Shown: piece by piece, positions 1 to 6,656 of the stretch | Position numbering within the stretch: the first letter of the stretch is position 1 | Layout: the number at the start of each line of letters is the position of its first letter | Source: Ruminococcaceae bacterium UBA1244 | GTDB lineage: Bacteria > Bacillota > Clostridia > Oscillospirales > Acutalibacteraceae | Length of the DNA stretch: 8,798 bases | Direction of reading: 5' to 3' | NCBI GenBank assembly: GCA_002308635.1 | Contig: DBWG01000083.1 | Coordinates: 1 to 8,798, forward strand | Translations under genes and position numbers: made by a program | The notes under the pieces: generated by a model | What the model saw: only the letters and a program-made list of their open reading frames with translations | Told to the model about the DNA's origin: nothing | The model's database searches: none

Positions 1-43
1 ATTTTTCAAAATTGATTTCCGTGTATCCGCCGCCAGGGTTTTT

Positions 44-91
44 GAAAAAAATAAAAAAATCAGGCGCACCCGCATATTGCAGATGCACCTG
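44..91 (-). terminator. Rho-independent terminator after telA
   Basis: Read on the minus strand, a 13-bp stem (arms 79-91 and 61-73, including three G-T wobbles) closes a 5-nt loop at 74-78. Two runs of seven T, separated by one A, follow at 44-60. It begins 6 nt after the telA stop, so it ends the three-gene operon. No T-tract follows on the plus strand, so it acts in one direction only. The remaining bases, 1-43, show no supportable gene. Confidence 0.9.
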
Positions 92-97
92 TCATCA

Positions 98-1246
98 TCA
101 TTCTCCTGCGGAAAGCTCAGCCGCACGGCTCTCCATTTTCAGGATGCGTTTTTCACCTTCATCGGCAAGCTCCCTGAACTCCGCTATCGTTGCTTTCATC
201 TGGGGCAGAGCCTTGGACTTGTATTCCGTCACGGAATCGAGTGCCGCAAACGTATCCGCAAAGGCACTTCTGAGAGTATCCACGGAAATATTTGTTTCCA
301 TAGCCTGCTTCTGGATGGAAGCTCCCTGCTCCTTCAGCATTTTTGAGGTAGAACCGATAAGCTTGTTCGTTGCCTCGTTGACGGCGTTCACCTTTTCAAG
401 AACTATCTTCTGGTTATAGAGCGCACCGGCGACTGTAACGGCTATCCTGAGCGCAGAAACCGTGACATTTTCGGCACGTTCAACGGCACGTATAAGTTCC
501 TTGTTGTTGCGGCGGACTATTTCCATTGCGATAATGCCCTGCATATTTACCGCCTGCATCTGCTGCATATCCATGACCTTCTGGCGCAGCGGGAACTGTA
601 CCTCTTCTTCGATGAATTTTATGCGGTCCTCATCGACATTCTCGACCTTTGCCTTTTCAACGGCGGCTGTGATGGCTTCATCCATCTGCATTCCAAGCTC
701 GATCTGCTGAGCAAGCTTTTTTGTCAGGTCACGAAGCGCAAGCTGTTCGACTTCGAGAGTAGTATTGTCGTGTCTGAGGACTTCCTTGCCTCTGCCGAGA
801 GAAGCGACTGTTGCAGCTATGATATCATCTGCCTTCTCAAATTTCTGGAAATAGTTCCTTACGGGGTTGAAAAGCTTTCCGAGAGCGCCTTTTTTTGTGA
901 AGTCCACGACGGAAGGGTCAAGATCCTTCATCTGGCGTGAAAGCGTTGCAAGACCGCTGACGACCTCGCCGTTTTCTCCGCCCATTTTGCTAAGGTCTCC
1001 GAGACGGACATTGAGAAGTTCGTTTTTCTGAGTAGACTTCTGTACAACGTCATTGCCGAAGTTTTCGATCGAAGAAACGATCTCACGTCTTTCCTGAAGA
1101 GAGTCGATATCAAAATCAAAAAGCTCATCGGTATTGCTGCCGGCAGCCTTTTCGATCTGCTGTTTTGTTTCGGGAGCGGGAACAAGCTCCTCCTTTACTT
1201 CTTCCTTTACTTTTTCAACATCGGGTAATTCCATTGAAAATGCCAT
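98..1246 (-). CDS. telA: TelA-family toxic anion resistance protein
   Basis: This is a predicted cytoplasmic protein of 382 residues, about the usual TelA length. Members of the family (TelA/KlaA, B. subtilis YaaN) are linked to tellurite and other envelope or toxic-anion stress, but their biochemical action is unknown. The N-terminal ~35 residues are acidic and charged. The rest is almost entirely helical. Family-like features are the LDPSVVDF stretch near residues 109-116, the FNPVRNYFQKFEKADDII segment near 126-143, and the SLGRGKEVLRHDNTTLE segment near 149-165. There is no signal peptide or membrane segment. The start at 1246 is preferred because AAGGAGG lies 8 nt upstream; an in-frame TTG at 1264 would sit ahead of that site. 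It is the last gene of the operon, 24 nt after the VWA gene. Family assignment is confident; substrate and role are not. Confidence 0.88.
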   Translation of the reverse strand: MAFSMELPDVEKVKEEVKEELVPAPETKQQIEKAAGSNTDELFDFDIDSLQERREIVSSIENFGNDVVQKSTQKNELLNVRLGDLSKMGGENGEVVSGLATLSRQMKDLDPSVVDFTKKGALGKLFNPVRNYFQKFEKADDIIAATVASLGRGKEVLRHDNTTLEVEQLALRDLTKKLAQQIELGMQMDEAITAAVEKAKVENVDEDRIKFIEEEVQFPLRQKVMDMQQMQAVNMQGIIAMEIVRRNNKELIRAVERAENVTVSALRIAVTVAGALYNQKIVLEKVNAVNEATNKLIGSTSKMLKEQGASIQKQAMETNISVDTLRSAFADTFAALDSVTEYKSKALPQMKATIAEFRELADEGEKRILKMESRAAELSAGE

Positions 1247-1254
1247 AGTCTGCT

Positions 1255-1261
1255 CCTCCTT
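1255..1261 (-). promoter_or_regulatory. telA ribosome binding site
   Basis: AAGGAGG, 8 nt before the ATG at 1246. It fixes the telA start and rules out the upstream in-frame TTG at 1264, which would place this site inside the coding sequence. Confidence 0.85.
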
Positions 1262-1270
1262 CAAAGTGTA

Positions 1271-3016
1271 TTACATCTCGGAATTGAAAAGATTTTTGAG
1301 CTGATAGGTAATATCGTCGCTTTCGGCATTGATAGTTGCCGCTTCGTTGATCTCCGAGACTTTTTTCAGTGCTTCTATGTTTGCGTTGTAGCCGATAGTA
1401 TAAACAGGAACCTCAAAAGCTGTTATGAGGCTCTCGATCTCATTGAGCGAATAGCCGACATTCTGCTCGCCGTCGCTGAGAAGGAAGATCATCGGCTTGA
1501 TATCTTCGTCAGGATTTTCCTTCATAGCCTTGTGTATCATGTCTATAGCAACGAGAAGAGCGTCGTATGTGGCAGTCTGTCCGTTTGCGCTGAGGCTCTG
1601 AACTGCGCCCTTGAAATATGCCTGCTGGTTTAGGTCAAACTTTGCTATCGGAAGATTCTCATGCACTCTGTTGGCATAGGAGATAAGTCCGATATAATTA
1701 TCCTGCGAGATATACTTGTTCTGCATGGAGTTTATGAGAGATGTCTTGAGAGAGTTGAGCGGCTCGCCGTTCATGCTTCCTGAGATATCCGCAACGAAGA
1801 CAGCCATGATCTTTTTGCCGCTGTTCTTGTTTTCCTTGTAGAGCTTCTGAGCCTGGATAAGGATATCTCCCTTTATGTCTGAGGGTATCTCGCTGACATA
1901 TTTTTCGTTGCTGTTAAAGCCGCACTCCGCTGCAGCCCTCTGCTGTTCCTCGCTGAGACAGAACTGAGCGAATTTTTTGAGTACCTCTGTCTTTTCCGAA
2001 GAAAGAACTCCGACCGAATAAAGCGGGCTGTCGTGTCTTACGCCGAAGGGTGTAAAGACATAGCTGTTTTTGAGTGCCGCATCGTTTGAATACTGCTGAT
2101 ACTCCATTACCATAGCGTCAAGCGTACCGGAGTCGGCAGCCTTTCTCATCTGGAGAGTGTTGTAGGATACAAGCGGAACATTGAGCTGGAAGTTTCTGAA
2201 ACCGTCCGCAGCCTTTTCGCTGAGGATATTGTCCGCATCGTAGGTATAGAGAGTGTTTACGAGGAAGTTAAGACCCGTTGAGCTGACGAACGGGTTAGTA
2301 TAGCCCATGAGAAGTTCGCCGTTTGCGGTGGTCTGTGAGATGACCTTCATATTGATAGCGCCGTATTTGTCGATCATTTCCTTGTATTTTGTCTTTGAGA
2401 AGAGTATGCCGGCAACGTTGCCGCAGAGCTTCTTTTCGATAAGCTGTGTCTTGACTCCGGACGAATTGAGCATACTGCCCCAGAACTCATTTGACGGAGT
2501 GATCGCATCGGGAACATATTTATCCGTTCTGATGTAGTCATAGGCAAGTCCGGACGATACTGAGCGTATGGAAACGGATATCGTCTTGCCGCCGATGGTA
2601 TAGTTCTGTTCGTTGAAGCTCTCAGCCGCTTCATTCAGCCAGCCGTCCATACCGGTGCCTGCCTTTTCGGGAGACGAGAATATCTCCACGTTTATGCCGC
2701 CCTTTCCGGTAACGCTGAGAGGATATTTGCTGATCTCAGGAAGTTCGTCCTTTTCGGAGAGCATCTCGTCATCCGTGACGGATGCCTTCTGAGGTGTCTC
2801 CTTCTGGCGCTTTACATCCGAGAGCATATTTTCAAGCTTCTTTTCAGCCTCAGCCATCTCCATAGCCTGATCGTAAGAATTCTGATTATTGCCGTCTTTC
2901 GTATCGGATGTACCGCCGCCCTGAGTCATCGTGATGCCGATAAAAACGCCGAAAAACACCAGTATACCGATAAAGGCAAAGATAGCTATTTTCTGACCTG
3001 ATGAATTCTTTTTCAT
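1271..3016 (-). CDS. Membrane-anchored solute-binding-like and VWA domain protein
   Basis: A 581-residue protein with a basic N-terminus and one hydrophobic segment (about residues 10-30), followed by a low-complexity acidic, Gln-rich linker to about 100. This fits a signal anchor with the bulk outside the membrane. Residues ~107-390 read like a type 2 periplasmic binding fold, for example the ITPSNEFWGSML stretch near 172 and GELLMGYTNPFVSSTGLNFL near 233. Residues ~402-581 form a von Willebrand A domain with all MIDAS elements: D410-x-S412-G-S414, the threonine of the TATYDA stretch at 481-486, and D515 in LLSDGEQ. Metal-dependent ligand binding is therefore likely. There is no lipobox cysteine. 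AAAGGAGG lies 6 nt before the ATG. It sits between a small membrane protein and telA, suggesting an exported sensing or binding role in the same module. The ligand is unknown. Confidence 0.82.
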   Translation of the reverse strand: MKKNSSGQKIAIFAFIGILVFFGVFIGITMTQGGGTSDTKDGNNQNSYDQAMEMAEAEKKLENMLSDVKRQKETPQKASVTDDEMLSEKDELPEISKYPLSVTGKGGINVEIFSSPEKAGTGMDGWLNEAAESFNEQNYTIGGKTISVSIRSVSSGLAYDYIRTDKYVPDAITPSNEFWGSMLNSSGVKTQLIEKKLCGNVAGILFSKTKYKEMIDKYGAINMKVISQTTANGELLMGYTNPFVSSTGLNFLVNTLYTYDADNILSEKAADGFRNFQLNVPLVSYNTLQMRKAADSGTLDAMVMEYQQYSNDAALKNSYVFTPFGVRHDSPLYSVGVLSSEKTEVLKKFAQFCLSEEQQRAAAECGFNSNEKYVSEIPSDIKGDILIQAQKLYKENKNSGKKIMAVFVADISGSMNGEPLNSLKTSLINSMQNKYISQDNYIGLISYANRVHENLPIAKFDLNQQAYFKGAVQSLSANGQTATYDALLVAIDMIHKAMKENPDEDIKPMIFLLSDGEQNVGYSLNEIESLITAFEVPVYTIGYNANIEALKKVSEINEAATINAESDDITYQLKNLFNSEM

Positions 3017-3033
3017 TTTGTACCTCCTTTTCC

Positions 3034-3051
3034 CCGCACAGCAGAGTGCGG
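3034..3051 (-). other. Intercistronic stem-loop
   Basis: A perfect 6-bp GC-rich stem (CCGCAC/GTGCGG) with a 6-nt loop lies between the stop of the small membrane protein gene and the ribosome binding site of the VWA gene. No T-run follows on the minus strand, so it is not a standard terminator. It could stabilise or mark a processing point in the mRNA, or tune translation of the VWA gene. The structure is visible in the sequence; the function is inference. Confidence 0.5.
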
Positions 3052-3055
3052 CGGT

Positions 3056-3826
3056 TTATTTGTAATATTTTGTCTGATCAATAAGATCATTGATCTCCTG
3101 TATGGCGGCTATATTCTCAAGACCCTTTTCGTCAAGATCATCAAGCTTTGAGATCTCGAGCAAAAGCCCGTCAAGCTTTACGAGGATATCCTCGTTCATA
3201 TTTACAAGTTCCCTGACATACTCTATATGTTCGCTGTAAATTTTCATTTGTGCGTCAGCCGATCTCGGGATGCTGACCCCGCCTTCATTCTGACGTGACA
3301 GCTTTTCGGAGAGCTTGCTGTAGTCCCTGTTGTCAAAGATGACCATACGGTTTATCATCTTTTTGACGTTATTATAGAATATAGCCTGAACAGAATTGAC
3401 TGCGCTTCTGAAGCGTGTGAAGGTTATCTCCTGCGGGACAAAGAACTGACCTAAAATGCTTTCAAGCGCCCTGTCCTTTTCCTGCATCCTGCTTATCTGT
3501 TCCTCTGCGGTGGTGATCTCCTCGTCAAAGGAAGGGTTGTCCTTTCTTTTTTCTTCAAGAGCATCAATATATTCCTGAGGCTTTGAAAGCTCGTTGCCTT
3601 TGAGGAACTGAACGGCAGGTTCAGGCTCTGAGGGTTCATGGAAAAGCAGAACATAGTTTCCGTAGAAAAAGGCGATAATGCTCATTACGATATCCGTTGC
3701 CGCAAACGCAGCACTCAGCGCCCCGCCGGAAAAGCTCAGACCGACTATCCCTTTTGAAAACAGTATGACATTAAGGAGAACGATCACAAGATTCAGCACC
3801 AAAAGCTTTAATGCACGGCTCTTCAT
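3056..3826 (-). CDS. Two-TM membrane protein with coiled-coil tail, TelA-operon associated
   Basis: I do not recognise this 256-residue protein by sequence. It has a basic N-terminus (MKSRALK), a hydrophobic segment at about 7-24, a short Gly/Ser-rich turn, a second hydrophobic segment at about 37-62, then ~190 hydrophilic, highly charged residues. The parts at about 80-125 and 195-250 look like coiled coil. The positive-inside rule predicts a hairpin in the membrane with the long tail in the cytoplasm. Layout and position beside telA recall B. subtilis XpaC next to the TelA homologue YaaN, but I see no convincing XpaC motif, so only the analogy is offered. The start at 3826 follows GGGGGTGA by 5 nt. 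An upstream in-frame ATG at 3865 lacks such a site and lies within the inverted repeat. First gene of the operon. Confidence 0.72.
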   Translation of the reverse strand: MKSRALKLLVLNLVIVLLNVILFSKGIVGLSFSGGALSAAFAATDIVMSIIAFFYGNYVLLFHEPSEPEPAVQFLKGNELSKPQEYIDALEEKRKDNPSFDEEITTAEEQISRMQEKDRALESILGQFFVPQEITFTRFRSAVNSVQAIFYNNVKKMINRMVIFDNRDYSKLSEKLSRQNEGGVSIPRSADAQMKIYSEHIEYVRELVNMNEDILVKLDGLLLEISKLDDLDEKGLENIAAIQEINDLIDQTKYYK

Positions 3827-3831
3827 GATGC

Positions 3832-3839
3832 TCACCCCC
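3832..3839 (-). promoter_or_regulatory. Ribosome binding site deciding the start at 3826
   Basis: GGGGGTGA, 5 nt before the ATG at 3826. It supports the 256-residue form of the small membrane protein over a 269-residue form beginning at 3865. Confidence 0.65.
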
Positions 3840-3859
3840 ATGTATGCGACATAAATTAT

Positions 3860-3882
3860 GAACATATTTTCGATTTATGTTC
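3860..3882. promoter_or_regulatory. Inverted repeat at transcription start, possible operator
   Basis: A perfect 7-bp inverted repeat, GAACATA and TATGTTC, with a 9-nt AT-rich spacer. It starts about 8 nt downstream of the -10 element, so it covers or immediately follows the predicted transcription start. Position and symmetry suit a repressor site, or a weak hairpin at the 5' end of the mRNA. The spacing does not match the Bacillus LexA box (GAAC-N4-GTTC). The regulator is unknown. Confidence 0.45.
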
Positions 3883-3889
3883 TATGGTA

Positions 3890-3918
3890 ATTTTACTATT
3901 ATGTTAAGGCTTTGTCAA
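3890..3918 (-). promoter_or_regulatory. Housekeeping promoter of the telA operon
   Basis: A perfect -35 TTGACA at 3913-3918, a 17-nt spacer and a -10 TAAAAT (one mismatch to TATAAT) at 3890-3895, reading leftwards. Initiation would fall near 3882-3884, giving a leader of roughly 57 nt before the ATG at 3826. It lies between the rnf terminator and the first gene of the three-gene operon, so that operon is transcribed independently. Confidence 0.82.
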
Positions 3919-3973
3919 TACGATAGCTTTGTGAATGGCACTGCAAAAAGTCGGAGCGGAACGATTTTTATTC

Positions 3974-4021
3974 ATAAAAAAGTCAGAACACATCTTCTGC
4001 ACAGGCAAAAAATGTGTTCTG
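3974..4021 (-). terminator. Rho-independent terminator after rnfB
   Basis: A perfect 10-bp stem (arms 4012-4021 and 3984-3993) with an 18-nt interior that can form a further 3-bp TGC/GCA pairing. A run of six T follows on the minus strand at 3976-3981. It starts 5 nt after the rnfB stop and closes the rnf operon. The stem is less GC-rich than the telA terminator, so some read-through is possible. Confidence 0.82.
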
Positions 4022-4026
4022 TAATG

Positions 4027-4836
4027 TCATATCTTAACGTCTATCTTCAATACCTTTGCCGGACAGTTTTCCGAGCAGATACCAAGATCGGGACAGTCTC
4101 TGCACTTTTCATAATCCACGGAAGCAAGGTTGTCGATCACCCTCACTCCGCCTCTCTGACAGGTCCTCTCGCACTTCCTGCACCCAAAACAGCCGTTTGT
4201 GCATGCCTTTCGGGTCTGAACGCCCTTGTCCTTGTTGCTGCAGGCGACAAGCACCTTCGGAGTATCCGGCACAAGCTGTATCAGCTTATTCGGGCAGGCT
4301 TTTACACAAAGTCCGCAGCCGATGCACAGTTCCCTGTTCACGACAGCAACGCCGTCAATTATGGTTATCGCTTCCTGCGGACACACAGCGATACAGTCGC
4401 CGTAGCCGAGACAGCCGTAAACACAGCTTCCCTTTCCGCCGTAGAGAAGCTTTGAGCCTTTACAGCTCTTCATGCCGAGATATTCCACCTTGTCCTGAGT
4501 ATGGGCGCAGTCGCCGGAGCAGTGAACATAAGCGAATTTTCTCTCGACCTCCGAAAACTCTACTCCCATAAGTGCGCTGAGATTTTTTGAGACCTCTTCT
4601 CCTCCGGGTACACAAAGATTAGTCGGTGTGCTGCCGTCCTCGCAAAGAGCCTTCGCATAGCCGTCACAGCCCGCAAACCCGCAGGCTCCGCAGTTTGCTC
4701 CGGGAAGACACCCCCTCAGCTTCGGAAAACGCTCGTCCTCCTTCACCGACATGAGCTTTGAGGCGATCACAAGAACGGCTGCGCAGACGATGCCGATAAC
4801 GACTACGGCGATCACTGCGGTCATCATTTGTTCCAT
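4027..4836 (-). CDS. rnfB: Rnf complex subunit B, polyferredoxin
   Basis: RnfB is the iron-sulfur subunit thought to accept electrons from reduced ferredoxin and pass them into the Rnf complex on the cytoplasmic membrane face. The 269-residue product has one N-terminal membrane segment (about 6-26). A 4Fe-4S domain follows with ligands C49, C52, C57 and C75 in the typical PGANCGACGFAGC context. Then come ferredoxin-like sets: C138/C142/C148/C152, C171/C174/C177/C181, C212/C216/C219/C222/C226 and C245/C248/C254/C258. Further cysteines lie at 106, 110 and 125 in a spacing typical of clostridial RnfB. GGAGGT lies upstream of the ATG, 15 nt after the rnfA stop. It is the last gene of the operon, the usual clostridial place for rnfB. 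Confidence 0.96.
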   Translation of the reverse strand: MEQMMTAVIAVVVIGIVCAAVLVIASKLMSVKEDERFPKLRGCLPGANCGACGFAGCDGYAKALCEDGSTPTNLCVPGGEEVSKNLSALMGVEFSEVERKFAYVHCSGDCAHTQDKVEYLGMKSCKGSKLLYGGKGSCVYGCLGYGDCIAVCPQEAITIIDGVAVVNRELCIGCGLCVKACPNKLIQLVPDTPKVLVACSNKDKGVQTRKACTNGCFGCRKCERTCQRGGVRVIDNLASVDYEKCRDCPDLGICSENCPAKVLKIDVKI

Positions 4837-4851
4837 TTTTCTGTACCTCCG

Positions 4852-5442
4852 TTATGAAAACAGGTTTTCGATAACTCCGCCGAAGCCTAAGAACGACAGA
4901 GATGTTATTGCCGCTGCGATAAGGGTAATGGGAAGTCCCCGGAAGCTCTTCGGGATATCGCTGCCCTCCATAGTGGAGCGCACTCCCGAAAACATCACCA
5001 TCGCAAGCACAAAGCCAAGTCCGCTTCCGAGAGAATTCACCATCGCTTCTACAAATGTATAGCCCTCGTCGATGTTGAGGATAGTAACGCCTAAAACAGC
5101 GCAGTTTGTTGTGATGAGCGGCAGATATACGCCCAGCGACTTATGAAGCGACGGTATGAATTTTTTGAGGATTATCTCCACAAGCTGCACAAGGGCAGCA
5201 ATAACAAGTATGAAAACTATGGTTTGCAGATATTCCATATCGTTCGGTTCAAGAAGGAACATCTGTATCGGCCATGTCACAGCCGTTGCTATGAGCATGA
5301 CGAATATTACCGCAACACTCATTCCGAATGCGGAATTAAGCTTCTTTGAAACGCCTAAGAACGGACATATTCCAAGAAACTTTACAAGAACATAGTTATT
5401 GATGAACACTGCCGAAAGCAGAATTATTATCAGTTTAGTCAT
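4852..5442 (-). CDS. rnfA: Rnf complex subunit A, integral membrane
   Basis: RnfA (NqrE homologue) is a six-helix membrane subunit that pairs with RnfE to form the ion- and electron-conducting core. The 196-residue length is typical. The two conserved half-membrane cysteines are visible: C26 in FLGICPFLG and C114 in TTNCAVLG. In related NQR/Rnf structures the equivalent cysteines, with two from the partner subunit, hold an intramembrane 2Fe-2S cluster. The ATG overlaps the end of rnfE by 8 nt and is preceded by AAGGAGG at 5452-5458, so translation is probably coupled. The sequence is clean, with no frameshift or odd residue seen. Confidence 0.96.
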   Translation of the reverse strand: MTKLIIILLSAVFINNYVLVKFLGICPFLGVSKKLNSAFGMSVAVIFVMLIATAVTWPIQMFLLEPNDMEYLQTIVFILVIAALVQLVEIILKKFIPSLHKSLGVYLPLITTNCAVLGVTILNIDEGYTFVEAMVNSLGSGLGFVLAMVMFSGVRSTMEGSDIPKSFRGLPITLIAAAITSLSFLGFGGVIENLFS

Positions 5443-6121
5443 TTACGGCAGCCTCCTTGTCATCCTCACAGCTCTTTTTGTGACAGATATCCGCCTGCGG
5501 ACAGCCGGAGCATCCGAAATCCTTTTTCTGAGGCTTGTGAGTACCGAATTTGTTCACCGCCGCAATGAGAAGACCGAATACTAAAAAACCGCCCGGAGCC
5601 ATCGTCAGCAGAGTTATCTTGTTGTCGCAGAGGACAGGGATCGGCATATCAAAAAACGTTCCGTTGCCGAACACTTCTCTTATTGCTGCCATGATAAACA
5701 GTGCCAGCGTAAAACCGACACCCATTCCAAGACCGTCTACCGCCGCATCAAAGACCTTGTTTTTGCTTGCATACATCTCAGCTCTGCCGAGGATTATGCA
5801 GTTTACCACGATAAGCGGGAGATATATTCCCAAAGAGCGGTTCAGGTCGGGGATATATGCCTTGACGATCATCTGAACTGCCGTTACGAGTCCGGCTATG
5901 AGGACGATATAGCAGGGTATCCTTACCCTGTCAGGGATGACCTTCCTCAGTGCGGATATCATCATGTTTGAAAAAAGAAGCACCGCTGTTGCGGCAACGC
6001 CCATTCCGAGAGCGTTCATTACGCTTGTCGATGTGGCAAGCGTCGGACAGGTACCCAGCACGAGCACAAGAACAGGGTTTTCTTTTATTATGCCCTTTTT
6101 GAAATTATTAAGCGTTTTCAT
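5435..6121 (-). CDS. rnfE: Rnf complex subunit E with cysteine-rich tail
   Basis: RnfE (NqrD homologue) is the membrane partner of RnfA in the Rnf ion pump. The 228-residue protein has the expected hydrophobic helices and both conserved cluster cysteines: C25 in LGTCPTLA and C108 in VVNCIILGRAE. After the last helix (about residue 191) it carries a hydrophilic tail with four cysteines, C204, C207, C213 and C218, in a C-x2-C-x5-C-x4-C pattern. Core RnfE proteins are usually somewhat shorter and do not need this tail; it could bind a metal or Fe-S centre on the cytoplasmic side. The ATG overlaps the rnfG end by 14 nt, and AAGGAGG at 6128-6134 lies inside rnfG. Identity is certain; the tail's role is unknown. 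Confidence 0.95.
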   Translation of the reverse strand: MKTLNNFKKGIIKENPVLVLVLGTCPTLATSTSVMNALGMGVAATAVLLFSNMMISALRKVIPDRVRIPCYIVLIAGLVTAVQMIVKAYIPDLNRSLGIYLPLIVVNCIILGRAEMYASKNKVFDAAVDGLGMGVGFTLALFIMAAIREVFGNGTFFDMPIPVLCDNKITLLTMAPGGFLVFGLLIAAVNKFGTHKPQKKDFGCSGCPQADICHKKSCEDDKEAAVND

Positions 6122-6656
6122 GCTCTGCCTCCTTTATCATGCCGAAAGCCTCAAACGCAAGACCTATGGCTTTTTTGTATGCCGTTGAGGATATCGTTGC
6201 ACCCGTTACGGTATCCACATCGTTATAGCTCTGAGCCGTTTTTCCGGCGAATTTTTCACGGTAGCCTGAGCCGTTGTCAACGGCCTTTGTTCCGAGACCG
6301 CTGGTCTCGCTGTGTGAGAGAGTCTTTACGGATTCGATCCTTCCGTCGGGAGCAATGCCGCATATAAGCTTTATCAGTCCGCCGTAGCCCTTTGACTGCA
6401 TAAGTATCACATAGCCGCACAGCTTATTGTCCGCACTGCCCTTATATACTTCGGTAACTCCGTCGGGAAGGCCGTCAATATCAAGCTTTTCAAAGTCCTT
6501 CGCCTTTGAAAGCACTTCGCATCTTGCTTCGGCGGCGGCTTCTTCTTCGGCACGGATTATCACCGGATCTGTCAGGTAATTGACATAAGCAAGCATCGCC
6601 GTTACAACGAGACATATCGACGCAAGAACTATGATCGGTTTTATGATATCCTTCAC
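6108..6656 (-). CDS. rnfG: Rnf complex subunit G, covalent-FMN protein
   Basis: RnfG (NqrC homologue) is a single-span membrane protein whose large domain lies outside the cytoplasm and carries covalently bound FMN. The 182-residue product has one N-terminal membrane helix (about 6-27) and an FMN-binding domain. HSETSGLG lies near 115-122, and the flavinylation motif TGATISS at 151-157 has T154 as the likely attachment residue. The start is a GTG at 6656 overlapping the rnfD TGA (GTGA), with GGGAGGT 8 nt upstream. The open frame runs on for hundreds of bases further upstream, but that part lies in another frame over rnfD and is not membrane-like. An FMN transferase (ApbE type) would be needed and is not in this window. 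Confidence 0.94.
   Translation of the reverse strand: MKDIIKPIIVLASICLVVTAMLAYVNYLTDPVIIRAEEEAAAEARCEVLSKAKDFEKLDIDGLPDGVTEVYKGSADNKLCGYVILMQSKGYGGLIKLICGIAPDGRIESVKTLSHSETSGLGTKAVDNGSGYREKFAGKTAQSYNDVDTVTGATISSTAYKKAIGLAFEAFGMIKEAEHENA

Noticed and set aside
12..419. Plus-strand open frame opposite the end of telA
   Set aside because: It passes through the telA terminator hairpin and mirrors telA coding sequence. The Ser/Phe-rich translation is typical of an antisense shadow.
3860..3882. LexA (SOS) box
   Set aside because: The arms contain GAAC and GTTC but are separated by 15 nt rather than the 4 nt of the Bacillus LexA site.
3984..4021. Shared motif between the rnf terminator stem (AGAACACAT) and the promoter inverted repeat (GAACATA)
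   Set aside because: The similarity is only a few bases and the stem with its T-tract is fully explained as a terminator.
3877..4455. Plus-strand open frame antisense to rnfB and the intergenic region
   Set aside because: It is mostly the reverse complement of the clearly real rnfB, shows no recognisable domain, and begins within the minus-strand promoter region.
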